Origin: Aspidapion aeneum
Taxonomy: Eukaryota; Arthropoda; Insecta; Coleoptera; Brentidae
DNA: 64,000 nucleotides
NCBI GenBank assembly: GCA_963576565.1
Contig: OY755042.1
Location: 13,494,262 to 13,558,261 of the forward strand
Reading direction: 5' to 3'
Numbering within the stretch: position 1 is the first letter of the stretch; each line of letters opens with the position of its first letter. Below the pieces are notes generated by a model. It worked only from the letters and a program-made list of their open reading frames with translations. It had not been told where the DNA came from and made no database searches. This document shows, piece after piece, positions 31,991 to 42,669 of this stretch. The position numbers were made by a program, and so were the translations under genes.

Positions 31991-33650
31991 TTAGAACGGT
32001 TTTCTACGTTGTCCGACGCCTATTCTCCACCTCCTTCGATCCTGACAATCATCTTCTGTCAGATTTTTTTGACTCATTGATCTTAGGATTGACTGTTGCC
32101 ATTCTAGTTTAGGACGCCCTCTTTTTTCTGCGCCATAATAGTTGCCATCCTAGGACCTGCTTTGGTAATGTTTCGTCGTTCATTCGTTGTACATGGCCGT
32201 ACAATATCAGTTGCATTTTAGTAATGTCATCCGTTATGCTTCCCTCGATTCCCATTCTTTCTTTTATGATCTTATTTCTTATGTGGTTTGTTCTAGATAT
32301 TCCCATTGATCTCCTTATTGGATCCATTTCGACACTTTCCATTTTTGTTTTGTATTTTTCTGTTACGCGATAAGTCTCTATTCCATACAACAGCGTGCTT
32401 TTCACCATTGTTTCATGTACGTTAAATTTTACATTCCTTTTTTTAATTTTGCTCCATAAAATACTGTTAAGACAGACCAATAACCTTTTTTGCTTTTACT
32501 ATTCTTTTTTCCAGTTCTTTACAGTATGTTCCTGTCTCATCAAATGTGACACCCAAGTATACATACTCATTGCATGGAGATATCACTTGTCCATTGTCTA
32601 GTTCTAACTCACTGGATTCGTTTCCAATACATAAGTACTGTGTCTTGTCCACGTTCACTGTTAATCCCCACTTTTGGTATTCTTCCATTAAGTTTCGCAT
32701 CATATACTCCATGTCTTCTTTATCATTAGCTACAATTACTTGGTGGTCAGCAAACTGTAGTGTGTATATGGTAAATCGGTCGTTAAGTTGTATTTCCATG
32801 CCGTGCGCTTTACGTTTCTAGTTTATTAGAGCTACTACGATATATATTTTAAAAAGAGTTGGAGAGATACAACATCCCTGTCTTAAGCATTTTGTTACCA
32901 GGAATTCTTTTGAAAGTCGATTTCCAATTTGAGTTTTAGATTTTGACCCTTTGTATAGTTATTTTATCGCTTTTATGTATGTATGATTGACTGACTCACT
33001 TTCTATGTAATTTTGCATATGAAAACAAAGACTATTTCTATCTATTTATCTATCTATGATTGCTATTAGTCTGCTCTAACACTGTCCATAGTTTTTCTAC
33101 TGGAACGGTATCATATGCTTTTTGTAGATCCACAAAGGTAACATCTCTATATTTCTGGCGCTTCTTTTCCCAATTACTTGTTTAAGACAAAAAACATTAT
33201 CACTATAAGATCTGCCTGCACAAAACCCACTATGTTCTTCTTCTTCTTGTTCATGAAAATCATTCTTTATTAGATCTCTAAGAATCCTACCGTACAATCT
33301 ACTTAGAGTACTGGTTACTGAAATTCCTCTGTAATTGTTGCAATCCAGCTTGTTTCCTTTTTTATGTACTGAGGATATGAATGCAATTTTCCAATCCTCT
33401 GGTACTGGATGTCCGTTTATGCATTGATTGGTTATAAAAACATTCAACGGGTTCCTTGAATTTCTTTGCTCTGATCTATATTTAAGCATTTCAGCATATA
33501 TTCCTCCAGGTCCGCTAGTTTTTCCAGATTTAAGCTTTTTAATACTATTCTTTATCATTTCTGTTTCGATGATTACTTCCTCTCCATGTTCTTCTAGTTT
33601 AAAATATGGACCGTAAAACAATATTTGAATTCTTTTGGTCAGGTTTCCAG
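31991..33650 (-). pseudogene. APE-type non-LTR reverse transcriptase pseudogene
   Basis: Reading minus: 33,621-33,097 has 'IKKLKSGKTSGPGGIYAEM', 'VPEDWKIAFISSVHKKGN' and 'CNNYRGISVTSTLSRLYGRI' (RT motifs 0-3). After degraded sequence, 32,799-32,467 has 'TLQFADHQVIVAND', the catalytic box with the second Asp replaced by His, and 'YLGVTFDETG'. 32,480-32,109 has 'KSTLLYGIETYRVTEKY' and 'LYGHVQRMNDETLPKQVLGW'. The tail 'DDCQDRRRWRIGVGQRRKPF' ends near 31,994. The lost catalytic Asp plus frame breaks mean it is inactive. The endonuclease part is absent. Confidence 0.85.
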
Positions 33651-34371
33651 TCTTACCAGGCCCGGAGTGGCTCGCGGGAGCGCGCGGATCTCCGCCGGGG
33701 CCCTGAGGCGCTGGCCCTGGACCACATAGAGCCCGGGTCTACTTTGAGCCTGAATATACGGATGTTAAAGTAAACGTTAGGTCTGTCCCTGTTCTGGTCA
33801 GAGAATGTAATTATTTGGTTGTTGGGCCCCTTCTGTGATCAAAATTAAGAAGAAAATATTACTGAAAACCTTACTAAAATGATTACTTTAATTTATATTT
33901 AAAATCTCTGTGGCTGTTGATTGATCTAGTAAGTGTCCTTAAGAAAACTGCCTAGGTTTTTCTCAACGTTCTGTTATAACTGCAAATATTGCTTTTGTAA
34001 CATTGTGAACAATGATAACTGATAAATAAATTGTTTCTATCAACACACCTTGTTTTTTTGCTAGTTACGAGCGGTTGGTATCCACCCTTCTCCGCGAAAT
34101 AAAGCGTTAGTTCTAATAAAAAAATAAATGGATCAATGACGGATCTCATACCTTCCTAACTGATTACCCACTTTGGTACATTTGGCGATTTCAACTTTAA
34201 AAATGTATAAACTCTGAAACATTTTTTTAAAATACATATGTTTTTAGCTTTTATTTGCAATAAAAATTAAAATCGCATATGCAGCCCTTTTCAAGAAATA
34301 CTAGTTTTTTATGTAAATGAATGCTCAATGTGCCTTATTAATATTTTAAAAGTATGTTCTGGTTATTATAC
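33651..34371. other. Short GC-rich patch then AT-rich spacer
   Basis: 33,655-33,760 is GC-rich and contains CGCCGGGGCCCT, which recurs at 39,741 next to the other copy of the same RT family. It is probably part of that element or a shared target repeat. The rest is AT-rich with no feature. Confidence 0.4.
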
Positions 34372-34450
34372 TGTTACAAATTTAAGTATTTAAATTTTAT
34401 AGTTAGAATTTATTTAGGTTTAGTGTATTATTAGGTTGACGTATTTTAAC
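34372..34450 (+). repeat. Truncated 5' LTR (first about 78 bp)
   Basis: TGTTACAAATTTAAGTATTT onward matches the start of the 3' LTR with a few substitutions (for example A for C at 34,393 and G for C at about 34,438). Similarity ends at GTATTTTA. The TATA region and R/U5 are missing, so this end has no promoter. Confidence 0.85.
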
Positions 34451-34807
34451 TTAACAGCAAAGTTACTTCGTCGAGAACGCTTCCATAATAGCAGTGAAGT
34501 GTTGATTCGAGCCCTTGAAATCGAATCATCAAATAATATGTCCAGGCCAAAAGTAAGAGCTCTTTCAATTCAGGAGGGAGAAGAAATGAGCAATGGACAT
34601 GAGGTCAACTTAAAAACGCTAAACCAAATGTTTCAATCACTGATAGAGAAGATTGACTCTTTGAAAGAAAGCAGACGATCCCCTCCAAATGTAAAGTGTT
34701 TCAGATGCGGACGTACAGGGTATATTCAACGCGATTGTCGCGTCCAAATAAGGTCTCGCTCGCCATCTAGCGGGACAGAGTACCGAAGAAGAGATCAGGA
34801 AAACTAA
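34436..34807 (+). pseudogene. Ty3/gypsy gag C-terminal remnant
   Basis: About 120 codons; the first few are LTR sequence fused to late gag. It contains 'LKTLNQMFQSLIEKIDSLKE' (coiled-coil-like) and one zinc knuckle CFRCGRTGYIQRDC. In a CCHC knuckle the ninth position should be His (C-x2-C-x4-H-x4-C); here it is Tyr. Arg/Ser-rich tail. The stop at 34,805-34,807 precedes a pol frame in the -1 register. Capsid is deleted. Confidence 0.75.
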
Positions 34808-34830
34808 AACTAGTCAACGCAGAGGGGCGG

Positions 34831-37221
34831 GTGTTGGCTAAAGGGAATGTAGCCCCCAAAATTTATTCAATTAAGAGCTTAAAACATACTGCTGACAGTC
34901 TTAACATCGACGGACTTATAAATGGAAGACAAGTTAACATGACAGTAGACACTGGTGCTGCCATATCATTGCTTAAGTTCAAAATTGCAACGAGATATAA
35001 AATTCGACCAACAGAAAAGAAAATAACACTTAAGACTGAGACTGGAGAATCCGCCGACGTGTTGGGGCAGACAGACATAGACCTACAGCTGGGGAGGTTG
35101 AAGATTCGCCACTCGGTATTAGTTGCAGACATAGAAGACGAATTTATTTTGGGAATGGACCTGATAAGTAAACATGGATTTGCGTTTGATAATAAACTTA
35201 ATCCCCTAAGATTTGGGAACGAAGAGTTCATTTTGTCAAATAGTCACATCAATAAAGAACCAATAAAGGTGGTGGCAGTATGCACAACAAGACTAATCGG
35301 TAAAAGTGAGACCATAATTTTTGGGAGGCTAGAAAGTAAAACATCAAGCTGCGTCGGACTCATAAGCCAACAAAACACACCCAACACCTACCTCGTTGCA
35401 ATATCACTAGTTAAAACCGATAAAGACATCCCGATTAGAGTCGCCAATATTTTCCCAAATAGTGTCAAAATTAATAAGGGGGAGGTGGTAGCATTATTTG
35501 AACCAGTACAGAAAGTAACAAGATGTGAAGAGCCAACTTCCGAGGATACAAGCAAGTTACCAATGGAGGTACTTCAGCAATTTGAGTCAACTTGGCAACA
35601 TCTCACTCCAGAAGAATTTAGTAAAGCGAGAGAGTTTATAGAAGAACAAAGTAATATCTTCGAAACTAGGAGTAGTTCGGGACGCACAAACCTCATTCAA
35701 CAAGCTATCAACACTGGCGATGCACAACCGATAAGACAGCCCCCAAGAAGACTACCAATGGCCAAGCAAGAAGAAGTTCACAATCTCATTAATAAAATGC
35801 TCAGCGACGGTGTTATTGAAGAGTCATCAAGTCCTTGGTCATCTCCTGTGGTGTTGGTCACTAAAAAGGATGGAAGCACTAGATTTCGTGTCGACTACAG
35901 GAAACTTAACGATGTGACCAAGAAAGATAGTTACCCACTGCCAAGAATAGACGACACATTAACAACGTTGGCAGGATCATATTGGTTTTCTACTCTTGAC
36001 CTGAAAAGTGAGTATTGGCAAGTAGGAATCTTTGACAGAGATAAAGAGAAGACTGCATTCTCTGCTGGAAGTGGACTTTATCAGTTTAATGTGATGCCAT
36101 TTGGCCTGTGTAATGCCCCAGCTACATTTGAAAGACTAATGGAAGTCGTTCTACGAGGCCTTACTTGGAAAACCTGCTTAGTCTATTTGGATGATGTCAT
36201 AGTAATGGGAAAATCATTTGAAGATCATCTAGACAATTTACGAGAAGTATTTTCAAGAATCAGGAACGCAAACCTTAAACTAAACTCAAAGAAGTGTTTT
36301 CTATTCCAAGAAAAAGTTGAGTTCTTGGGTCACGTCGTTTCCCGAGAAGGCATCCATACCGACGAAAAAAAGTTACAAGCATTAAAAGAATGGCCTCAAC
36401 CTCGTGACAAACATGAATTGAGAAGCTTTTTGTGTCTGTGTACATACTACAGACGATTTGTAGAAGGATTCGCCAAAATAGCGTCTCCATTACATAGACT
36501 TACAGAAGATAAAGCTTCTTACAAATGGAATACCGAATGTGACCAAGCATTTAGAAGACTAAAAGCAGCATTATGTTCTAGTCCGATTCTTGCATATCCC
36601 ATTCCCAAAGGTAAATTCATATTAGATACTGATGCGAGCAACGATGGCATAGGAGCAGTACTCTCCCAAGTACAAGATGGAGAAGAACGGGTCATCGAAT
36701 TTTTCAGCAAAAAGTTATCCAAACCAGAGAGAAATTATTGTGTTATCAGAAAGGAGCTCCTAGACATCATTAAATCTGTAGATCACTTTCACAAATATCT
36801 CTATGGACAAGAGTTTCTGATTAGAACGGATCATGCTGCGTTACAGTGGCTCATGAAAATGAAACAACCTGGGGGGCAAGTCGCGAGATGGATAGAAAAG
36901 CTACAACAATACCATTATCAAATTAAGCACCGAGCGGGAAGGGTGCATAATAATGCGGATGCATTATCCAGAAGACCTTGCCCTGAGGATTGTAAACATT
37001 GCAGGAAAATTGACCAGAAAGAAGGAATTAACTACGTGCGCCAGATAAAGTTAGAACCAGATGAAGAATGGATGTCGGCTTCGATTAGAACCACACAACT
37101 TAACGACAAAGATGTAGGACCTATCTTGCGATTGAAAGAAGAGAACAAGCCACGACCATCATGGCAAGATATCACTGTGGGCACAATAGGATTCACTGAT
37201 AGTAGAGGAAAACATCCTTAA
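34831..37221 (+). CDS. pol: Ty3/gypsy pol: protease, reverse transcriptase, RNase H
   Basis: 796 codons, open throughout. Protease: VDTGAA at residues 39-44 (catalytic Asp 40) and 'ILGMDLI' further on. RT: 'FRVDYRKLN', 'FSTLDLKSEYWQV', 'MPFGLCNAPATFERLM' and YLDD at 452-455 with both catalytic Asp. The connection has 'FLGHVVS' and 'YYRRFVEGFAKI'. RNase H: DTDAS at 599-603 and 'RTDHAALQWL'. The GTG at 34,831 is simply the first start-like codon; pol is normally made by frameshift or fusion with gag in the upstream -1 frame. It ends early at 37,219-37,221 after a frameshift near 37,203; one frame over, 'NILKRAWESADGL' continues toward integrase. The catalytic motifs look intact, so the copy is fairly young. 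Confidence 0.93.
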   Translation: MLAKGNVAPKIYSIKSLKHTADSLNIDGLINGRQVNMTVDTGAAISLLKFKIATRYKIRPTEKKITLKTETGESADVLGQTDIDLQLGRLKIRHSVLVADIEDEFILGMDLISKHGFAFDNKLNPLRFGNEEFILSNSHINKEPIKVVAVCTTRLIGKSETIIFGRLESKTSSCVGLISQQNTPNTYLVAISLVKTDKDIPIRVANIFPNSVKINKGEVVALFEPVQKVTRCEEPTSEDTSKLPMEVLQQFESTWQHLTPEEFSKAREFIEEQSNIFETRSSSGRTNLIQQAINTGDAQPIRQPPRRLPMAKQEEVHNLINKMLSDGVIEESSSPWSSPVVLVTKKDGSTRFRVDYRKLNDVTKKDSYPLPRIDDTLTTLAGSYWFSTLDLKSEYWQVGIFDRDKEKTAFSAGSGLYQFNVMPFGLCNAPATFERLMEVVLRGLTWKTCLVYLDDVIVMGKSFEDHLDNLREVFSRIRNANLKLNSKKCFLFQEKVEFLGHVVSREGIHTDEKKLQALKEWPQPRDKHELRSFLCLCTYYRRFVEGFAKIASPLHRLTEDKASYKWNTECDQAFRRLKAALCSSPILAYPIPKGKFILDTDASNDGIGAVLSQVQDGEERVIEFFSKKLSKPERNYCVIRKELLDIIKSVDHFHKYLYGQEFLIRTDHAALQWLMKMKQPGGQVARWIEKLQQYHYQIKHRAGRVHNNADALSRRPCPEDCKHCRKIDQKEGINYVRQIKLEPDEEWMSASIRTTQLNDKDVGPILRLKEENKPRPSWQDITVGTIGFTDSRGKHP

Positions 37222-38352
37222 ACGTGCCTGGGAAAGTGCCGATGGCCTTACTGTGGTTAATCAAGTAGTGGTTCCTAGGAGCATGGTAGACAATATAATG
37301 GCCGAATGCCATGGTGGAAAATCAGGCGCGCACCTAGGCATAAATAAAACATGGACAAAATTCGAAACCGATTTTATTGGGTCAATTACTTTCAAGATGT
37401 GAAAAACTGGTGCCGCCGATGTTCGACTTGTGCAGCCAGCCAAGGTCCCAAAACATGGTCCAGAGGTCAAATGAAACAATATAACGTAGGTCTGCCATTC
37501 GAACGCATTGCTATTGATGTGGCCGGACCATTTCCAGAAACTAAAAAGGGCAACAAATACATCCTTGTTGTCATGGATTACTTTAGCAAATGGCCAGAAG
37601 TTTTTGCTTTGCGTAACCAAGAGGCCGCTACAGTTGCAGAAGTTCTGGTAAATGATGTTTTCAGCCGATTTGGCATTCCTTTGGAACTACATTCAGATCA
37701 AGGAAGAAACTTTGAATCAAAGCTCTTCCAGAATCTCTGTGACCTTTTAGGAATACATAAAACACGGACTACGGCTTTACATCCGCAGTCAGATGGCATG
37801 GTTGAAAGATTTAATAAAACAATAGAAGAACATCTGTGCAAAGTTGTTGATGAGCACCAAACAGATTGGGACCAATATATTCCATTGTTTTTAATGGCCT
37901 ATAGAACCGCCATTCACAATACGACTCCATCTAGTATCCTGTTTGATAGAGAACTGCGTTTACCATGTGATATCATGTTCGGTTCACCTGAAGAAGAACA
38001 CTTAGAGGTTTACGACTATGTCGAACGTTTAAGGCGAAAGCTGCACGATATCCATGAAGTGGTTAGAGAGCGAATAGAAATAGCCAGTGACCGCATGAAA
38101 GCGAGATATGACCTGAAAGCAAACTCTTCAGGGTTCAAAGAGAATGATCAAGTCTGGCTATACAATCCTCAACGCAAGAAAGGAAGATCACCTAAGTTGA
38201 CACCACCATGGGAAGGGCCTTATAAAGTTGTTAAGAGAATTAATGATGTAGTCTACCGAATCCAGAAAAGCCCGAAGTCCAAGATGAAAGTTGTTCATCT
38301 AGACAGACTAAAACCTTACCTGAGAAATGTTGATCGAGGCGATCAAACCTGA
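37222..38352 (+). pseudogene. Ty3/gypsy integrase (frameshifted from pol)
   Basis: The HHCC zinc domain begins in one frame ('ECHGGKSGAHLGINKTW', 37,296-37,350). After a second frameshift at about 37,350 it continues in the frame 37,351-38,352 (333 codons) with CRRCSTC. The catalytic core has D56, D116 ('HSDQGRNF') and E152 ('MVERFNKT'), the DD35E spacing. The C-terminal part has 'PWEGPYKVVKRI', a GPY/F-type module, and no chromodomain. The stop is at 38,350-38,352, 12 bp before the LTR. Two frameshifts separate it from RT. Confidence 0.88.
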
Positions 38353-38364
38353 AGAGGAGGATTG

Positions 38365-38795
38365 TGTTACAAATTTAAGTATTTACATTTTATAGTTAGA
38401 ATTTATTTAGGTTTAGTGTAGTATTAGGTTCACGTATTTTATGGTTGTATTCTTAATCTAGGTTTTAGTTGCGTTATCTGTGACAAACTGGTATGCGAAC
38501 GGTCCGTCTAGAAAAGGCTGGAATGATTCCGAATCGAACAAGGATGGAAGGGTTCTCGAATAGTAGGCAGCCCCTCATATATAAGGCCGGACGTCGTGCA
38601 TCGGGGAGTCAAAGATAACCAGCGGTAGTGATCGCTAGATGTTAACGCGAAGTTAATAGGCGGATTAAAGTAGTGAATTATTAGCAAGTTATTAGTAAGT
38701 TTAAGTGCGTGTTTTTTGTACATAATTTGTCGAAATAAATTGGTAAATCGTTTTTGACATTTGCGAGTTTTAGTTGTTGTGGAGAACCCGTAACA
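38365..38795 (+). repeat. 3' LTR of Ty3/gypsy element (431 bp)
   Basis: TGTTAC...GTAACA inverted ends. It contains a TATATAAGG box near 38,578, GCATCGGGGAGTC just downstream as a likely start region, and AATAAAT near 38,735 as a poly(A) signal. The bracket GAGGAGGATTG before it is the polypurine tract. Confidence 0.9.
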
Positions 38796-38799
38796 ATAC

Positions 38800-39249
38800 A
38801 TATATATTAAAAAAAAATAACATGAAGTGAAGACTTAACAAACTGATATTAATTAAACATAACCTTTATTTTGTAGTAAATTTAATTGTAAAAAAAATGC
38901 AAAACTAAAAGAAAAATGTCTATTCCGGTGCTGTTAAACAAAATATCTATACTATAAAAGCTATATATTTTGTGCATTGTTTGAACAAACAAAGCGAAGT
39001 AGTTTTTTCTTATAATCATCAAAATTGTTCTTATTTAACTTAAACGTTTTTTCAAACATACTGTTCTATAAATTTTGGTACGTGATATACTAGATCATGA
39101 ATTTTCAGTGTCGGAAGAATTTTGAATTTTTCCAGCTCGGTATTGAACTGCTTAATGAATAATTTGTAGTTTGCATCTAAAATATGTCTAAAACAACTGA
39201 AAGCTCCTGCTTGATTTTTACACAAATTATTATTGAGAAAAATAACTTC
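38800..39249. other. Unassigned AT-rich spacer
   Basis: No feature recognised. Confidence 0.4.
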
Positions 39250-39545
39250 TAGTATATTCCGAAAACCGCATATTGATGCAGTGCTGCGTTAAAAAGTTAA
39301 CATTTGTTTTAATTTTTGAACTGTCAAAACACTGTCGTCAATTAAATGGAATTAAACAAATATTTAATCAGTTCTTTACAGTATTTTACCAGAAAATTTC
39401 ATGAATATCGGTTAAGCGGTCTAGAAGCTATTGTGGGCCGGACACACATACACACACACGGACTGACGTCATAACGATATTGCAAAGAGAGGTGAAATTA
39501 CACCCAAATAACACATTTTCGGCGTTATCTCATAATTTTTAATAT
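39250..39545 (+). repeat. Family B interspersed repeat, copy 5 (3' hairpin lost)
   Basis: TATATTCCGAAAACCGCATA at 39,254, 'AAGCGGTCTAGAAGCTATTG', (AC)n and CATAACGATATTGC. It diverges after 'GGCGTTATCTCATAATTTTT' without reaching the terminal hairpin. Confidence 0.6.
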
Positions 39546-39769
39546 TTTTACGTAAAAATGACTTTGTTTTTTAAAAATTTTCGCCTAGGGCGCATTTGAG
39601 TTTCATGTAGTGCCAAACTTCTGAACTCAAACTTACTATAAAACCTGCAATTTATTTTTTTTTTTTTTTGTTTTATTTGCCCCTCTCTCCGGACACTATG
39701 TATCCGTCACTGGTTACAGGGCCCTTGGCTCTGATCTCCCGCCGGGGCCCTCAAGTGTCTCCATGCAAG

Positions 39770-40285
39770 AGTATGTGTGCTTGGGTGTCACATTTAATAA
39801 GAAAGGAAAAGACAGCAAAGAATTTAAAAAAAGAATAGTGAAACAGTATTTTATGGAGCGCAGAGATAAAAAAGAATGTAAAATTAAACATATATGAAAT
39901 AATGGTGAAAAGCACGCTGTTGTATGCAATTGAGACTTGTCGCGTAACCGAAAAATACAAAACAAAAATGGAAAGTGTCAAAATAAGTGCAATAAGAAGA
40001 TCAATGAGAGTATCTAGAACAAATTATATAAGAAATGAGATCATAAAAGAAAGAATGGGAATTGAGAGAACCATAACGGGTGACATCACTAAAAGACAAC
40101 TGATAAGCTACGGCCATGTACAACGAATGAACCGCGAAAGATTACCAAAGCTGGTCCTAGAATGGCAACCAATAGTGCGCAGAAAAAGATCCAGATCAAT
40201 GAGTCAAAAAAACTTGACAGAAGATGATTGTCAGGATCGAAAGAGGTGGAGAATAGGCGTCGGACAACGTAGAAAAACGTTCTAA
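39770..40285 (+). pseudogene. Non-LTR RT C-terminal fragment, sister of 31,991-33,650
   Basis: Begins in the thumb ('EYVCLGVTFNKKGKD'), frameshifts, then 39,902-40,285 reads 'KSTLLYAIETCRVTEKYKT', 'ERMGIERTITGDITKRQL', 'YGHVQRMNRERLPKLVLEW' and ends 'DDCQDRKRWRIGVGQRRKTF'. It is colinear with the minus-strand copy at 31,994-32,480. 5'-truncated. Confidence 0.85.
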
Positions 40286-40289
40286 ACCG

Positions 40290-41609
40290 ACATAGTAGTA
40301 GTGTAGAGGCAAAACAATGCCAATTTTTGCTTACTCTCCTTCGATTACCACTGCACACCAATGGCTATTATTAATTTTTTTAGAAAGCAAACTTCATCGC
40401 TTTTTATGTAAGACATTAAAGTAAGTAAGACTGTTAAAGTCGGTACGTTATAAGAAGTCCGATATCGGATTAAATCTCCAAAACATCGCCTTTTGAACGG
40501 TAAGTTAATTTAGAATGCCCTTGCTGTACTTGATCGTACCAGACATCCCACTGGTTCACTGTATCCAGCATAATATGAGTGGGCTAAATCAACGGTCTTA
40601 AATCGAAATTATTAAAGAATCCTTTTATTCGAGATTCAAACTTATCGTAGAGCTTTGAAATTTGGCACACTAATAGGCATCGACAGACCAAATCGAAATG
40701 GATTCTTGCATTTTTTCCATTTAGCCCCCCACTCCCCGCTATAGGCATAAAACCGATAATTTGACATGGCGTAATTAGTTTACACCTGGAAGACACAATT
40801 TTAACATTAATGATTTAGGATTACGTTTTTTTGCAATCCCATACAATAGGCATCTGTCGCCGTCGCGATAATTAAAATAAATTTTCGGCGTCTTAAAATA
40901 TGACACTTCAAAGCAGCACCACTTTTTGGCAAATTTTGATGGTTTTTTGACAAAAACTCAAAAAGTGCCAAACTAATCTAAAAATATTTTTCCGGTATTT
41001 ATAGATCTTGGTAGGCCCTATCGATAAAGTGCTTACAAATTGTTCATTTTGACGTCTCTGTTTCGAGGTATAGGCAAATAATTGAAAATTGTGAACCGAT
41101 TGCGCGTCAATACACTAAGTGAGTGACATCTAAAGCCACAAATTAATTTTTTTACCGTAAAAATAGGTTCAAGGGCTGTCGTGTCACCGGAAGTCGAGCA
41201 AAAAAATAGTTTCTGAGATATGACCCTTTAAAATTTTACATAAAAACGCTGATATCTTAAAAACGACTGAACCGATTTCGATTTGGTTTTTGATTTTCTC
41301 AATGAGAGCAACTTTGCTATGATTTCTATAGAAAATTTTTGTGTTTTTCCCAACTTGGAAAAAAGTGGAGGGGGAGGTACCCTAAGAACTTGATCTAAAA
41401 AAAAGGTTAGTTCACTTTTTCGATGTTGGATATCTTATTTTTAAAACATGTATCTTGGTTTTTATGTAAACCAACTGCGACGGACTACTTGCTCGCACCG
41501 TTTATGGTGTCATGTCATGTCATATCGTCATGTCCCAAAAATATAATCTATTGTTTGAGAACCACTGACTTACCTGTTCAAGAGATTTTATTGCTTAGCG
41601 GACCGACTT
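40290..41609. other. Unassigned sequence
   Basis: No gene recognised; AT-rich with a few A/T runs. Confidence 0.4.
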
Positions 41610-41816
41610 TAAGATCGGCAAATCAAATAAACTCAATTGCATTCACCTTGTAATTGAGTTTTTATCCTTTTGCTGTTCGAACAGCAATAAAATCCAATTC
41701 TGTAGGGCATAAAGTTTTCTTTCAAGATGAGTTGTAAGGCAATCAAGATAACTTTAAAAGGCCACTTTTTCTATTAATAATAATCGTTATCATTTTGAAA
41801 ACTTATCTTGTTTTCA
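41610..41816 (+). repeat. 200-bp dispersed repeat H, copy 1
   Basis: From 'GCAAATCAAATAAACTCAAT' to 'GAAAACTTATCTTGTTTTC'. It is almost identical to 44,657-44,862. It contains palindromic CTCAATTGCATTCACC/TTGTAATTGAG and GCTGTTCGAACAGC hairpins. Non-coding. Confidence 0.7.
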
Positions 41817-42250
41817 GGCATCCATATCGTAGGTATGGAAGACTATTCGGATTGTCAATTTTGATTTTTATTTTTACTCAAAATAAGTTATTTGAGTCTA
41901 AAAGACCTAACTTCCAAATTTTGTGATGATGAGTGTCTCTGTCTTTCTGTCTGTCAGTCTGTCAGGGTGTCTGTCTGTCTTGGACATAATAACTTACAAC
42001 CTGATCAAAAGATTTTAACCAAACTTTTCATAAAAATTTTGCGGCACTCGTGGATTAAATGAATTTTGGTTGTAGCGGGAGCTGCAGGGGGTAGTAGTGG
42101 GAGAACTACAGTTTTTAACACTGCAATTTCAACTTATTGTACAGCTACCTAACAGATGAAGAAAAAATAAATAATCGATATTGGTTCTTAACTTATTATT
42201 ATAATGTTGTATTTTGTTCACTGTTTGTTCTGTTCACAAGTTCTTTTGTT
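41817..42250 (+). repeat. Dispersed repeat I, copy 1 (contiguous)
   Basis: CATCCATATCGTAGGTATGG, a (CTGT)n-like tract (about 41,940-41,980), 'GACATAATAACTTACAACCT', 'GCTGCAGGGGGTAGTAGTGG', then 'AACTACAGTTTTTAACACTG'. Copy 2 (48,590-50,030) has the same order but is split by about 1 kb containing family A copy 3. This copy serves as its empty-site reference. Confidence 0.65.
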
Positions 42251-42254
42251 ATAC

Positions 42255-42669
42255 AACAGTATTTTAGGAATCAGAAATAATCAACAATTAACTTATAGAG
42301 TACCATCAAAATAAAATACTGAAATGATTCATGCTAGAGCACTTTTATAATTAAAAAAAATATGCTACAGAATAAATAATATACAAGATGAAGGTATTGA
42401 AACAACTTCTGGTCAGCCAGGAAACCTCTTGCTCTGCATAGGGTGTTTGTAAATGTACCTTGTTAATATTTCTTCATTAGAATGCCCAACTTTAGAGAAG
42501 TTTGTTTATTTCCTTGCAAAGACATGATCTGTAACAAAAATAGATTAAGTGTAGAAGTTTAGAAATAAACTTAAAAAATGCAGTATTATGATCCAATATG
42601 AACATTAATCCATTTGAACTCATTCTATCTCTTAAATTATGTAATGTATAAACCTACCTTTAATAGGTA
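42255..42669. other. Unassigned AT-rich spacer
   Basis: No feature recognised. Confidence 0.4.

Larger units (their letters stand above)
34372..38795 (+). mobile_element. Ty3/gypsy LTR retrotransposon with 5' deletion
   Basis: Flanked by a 4-bp target duplication ATAC (34,368-34,371 and 38,796-38,799). The 3' LTR is 431 bp (38,365-38,795), starting TGTTAC and ending GTAACA. The 5' side keeps only the first 75-80 bp of the LTR (34,372 to about 34,450). It then jumps into late gag, so the rest of the LTR, primer binding site and most of gag are deleted. A purine tract GAAGAGGAGGATTG precedes the 3' LTR. Order is gag-protease-RT-RNaseH-integrase, the Ty3 order. No envelope-like frame follows integrase. 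Confidence 0.92.
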
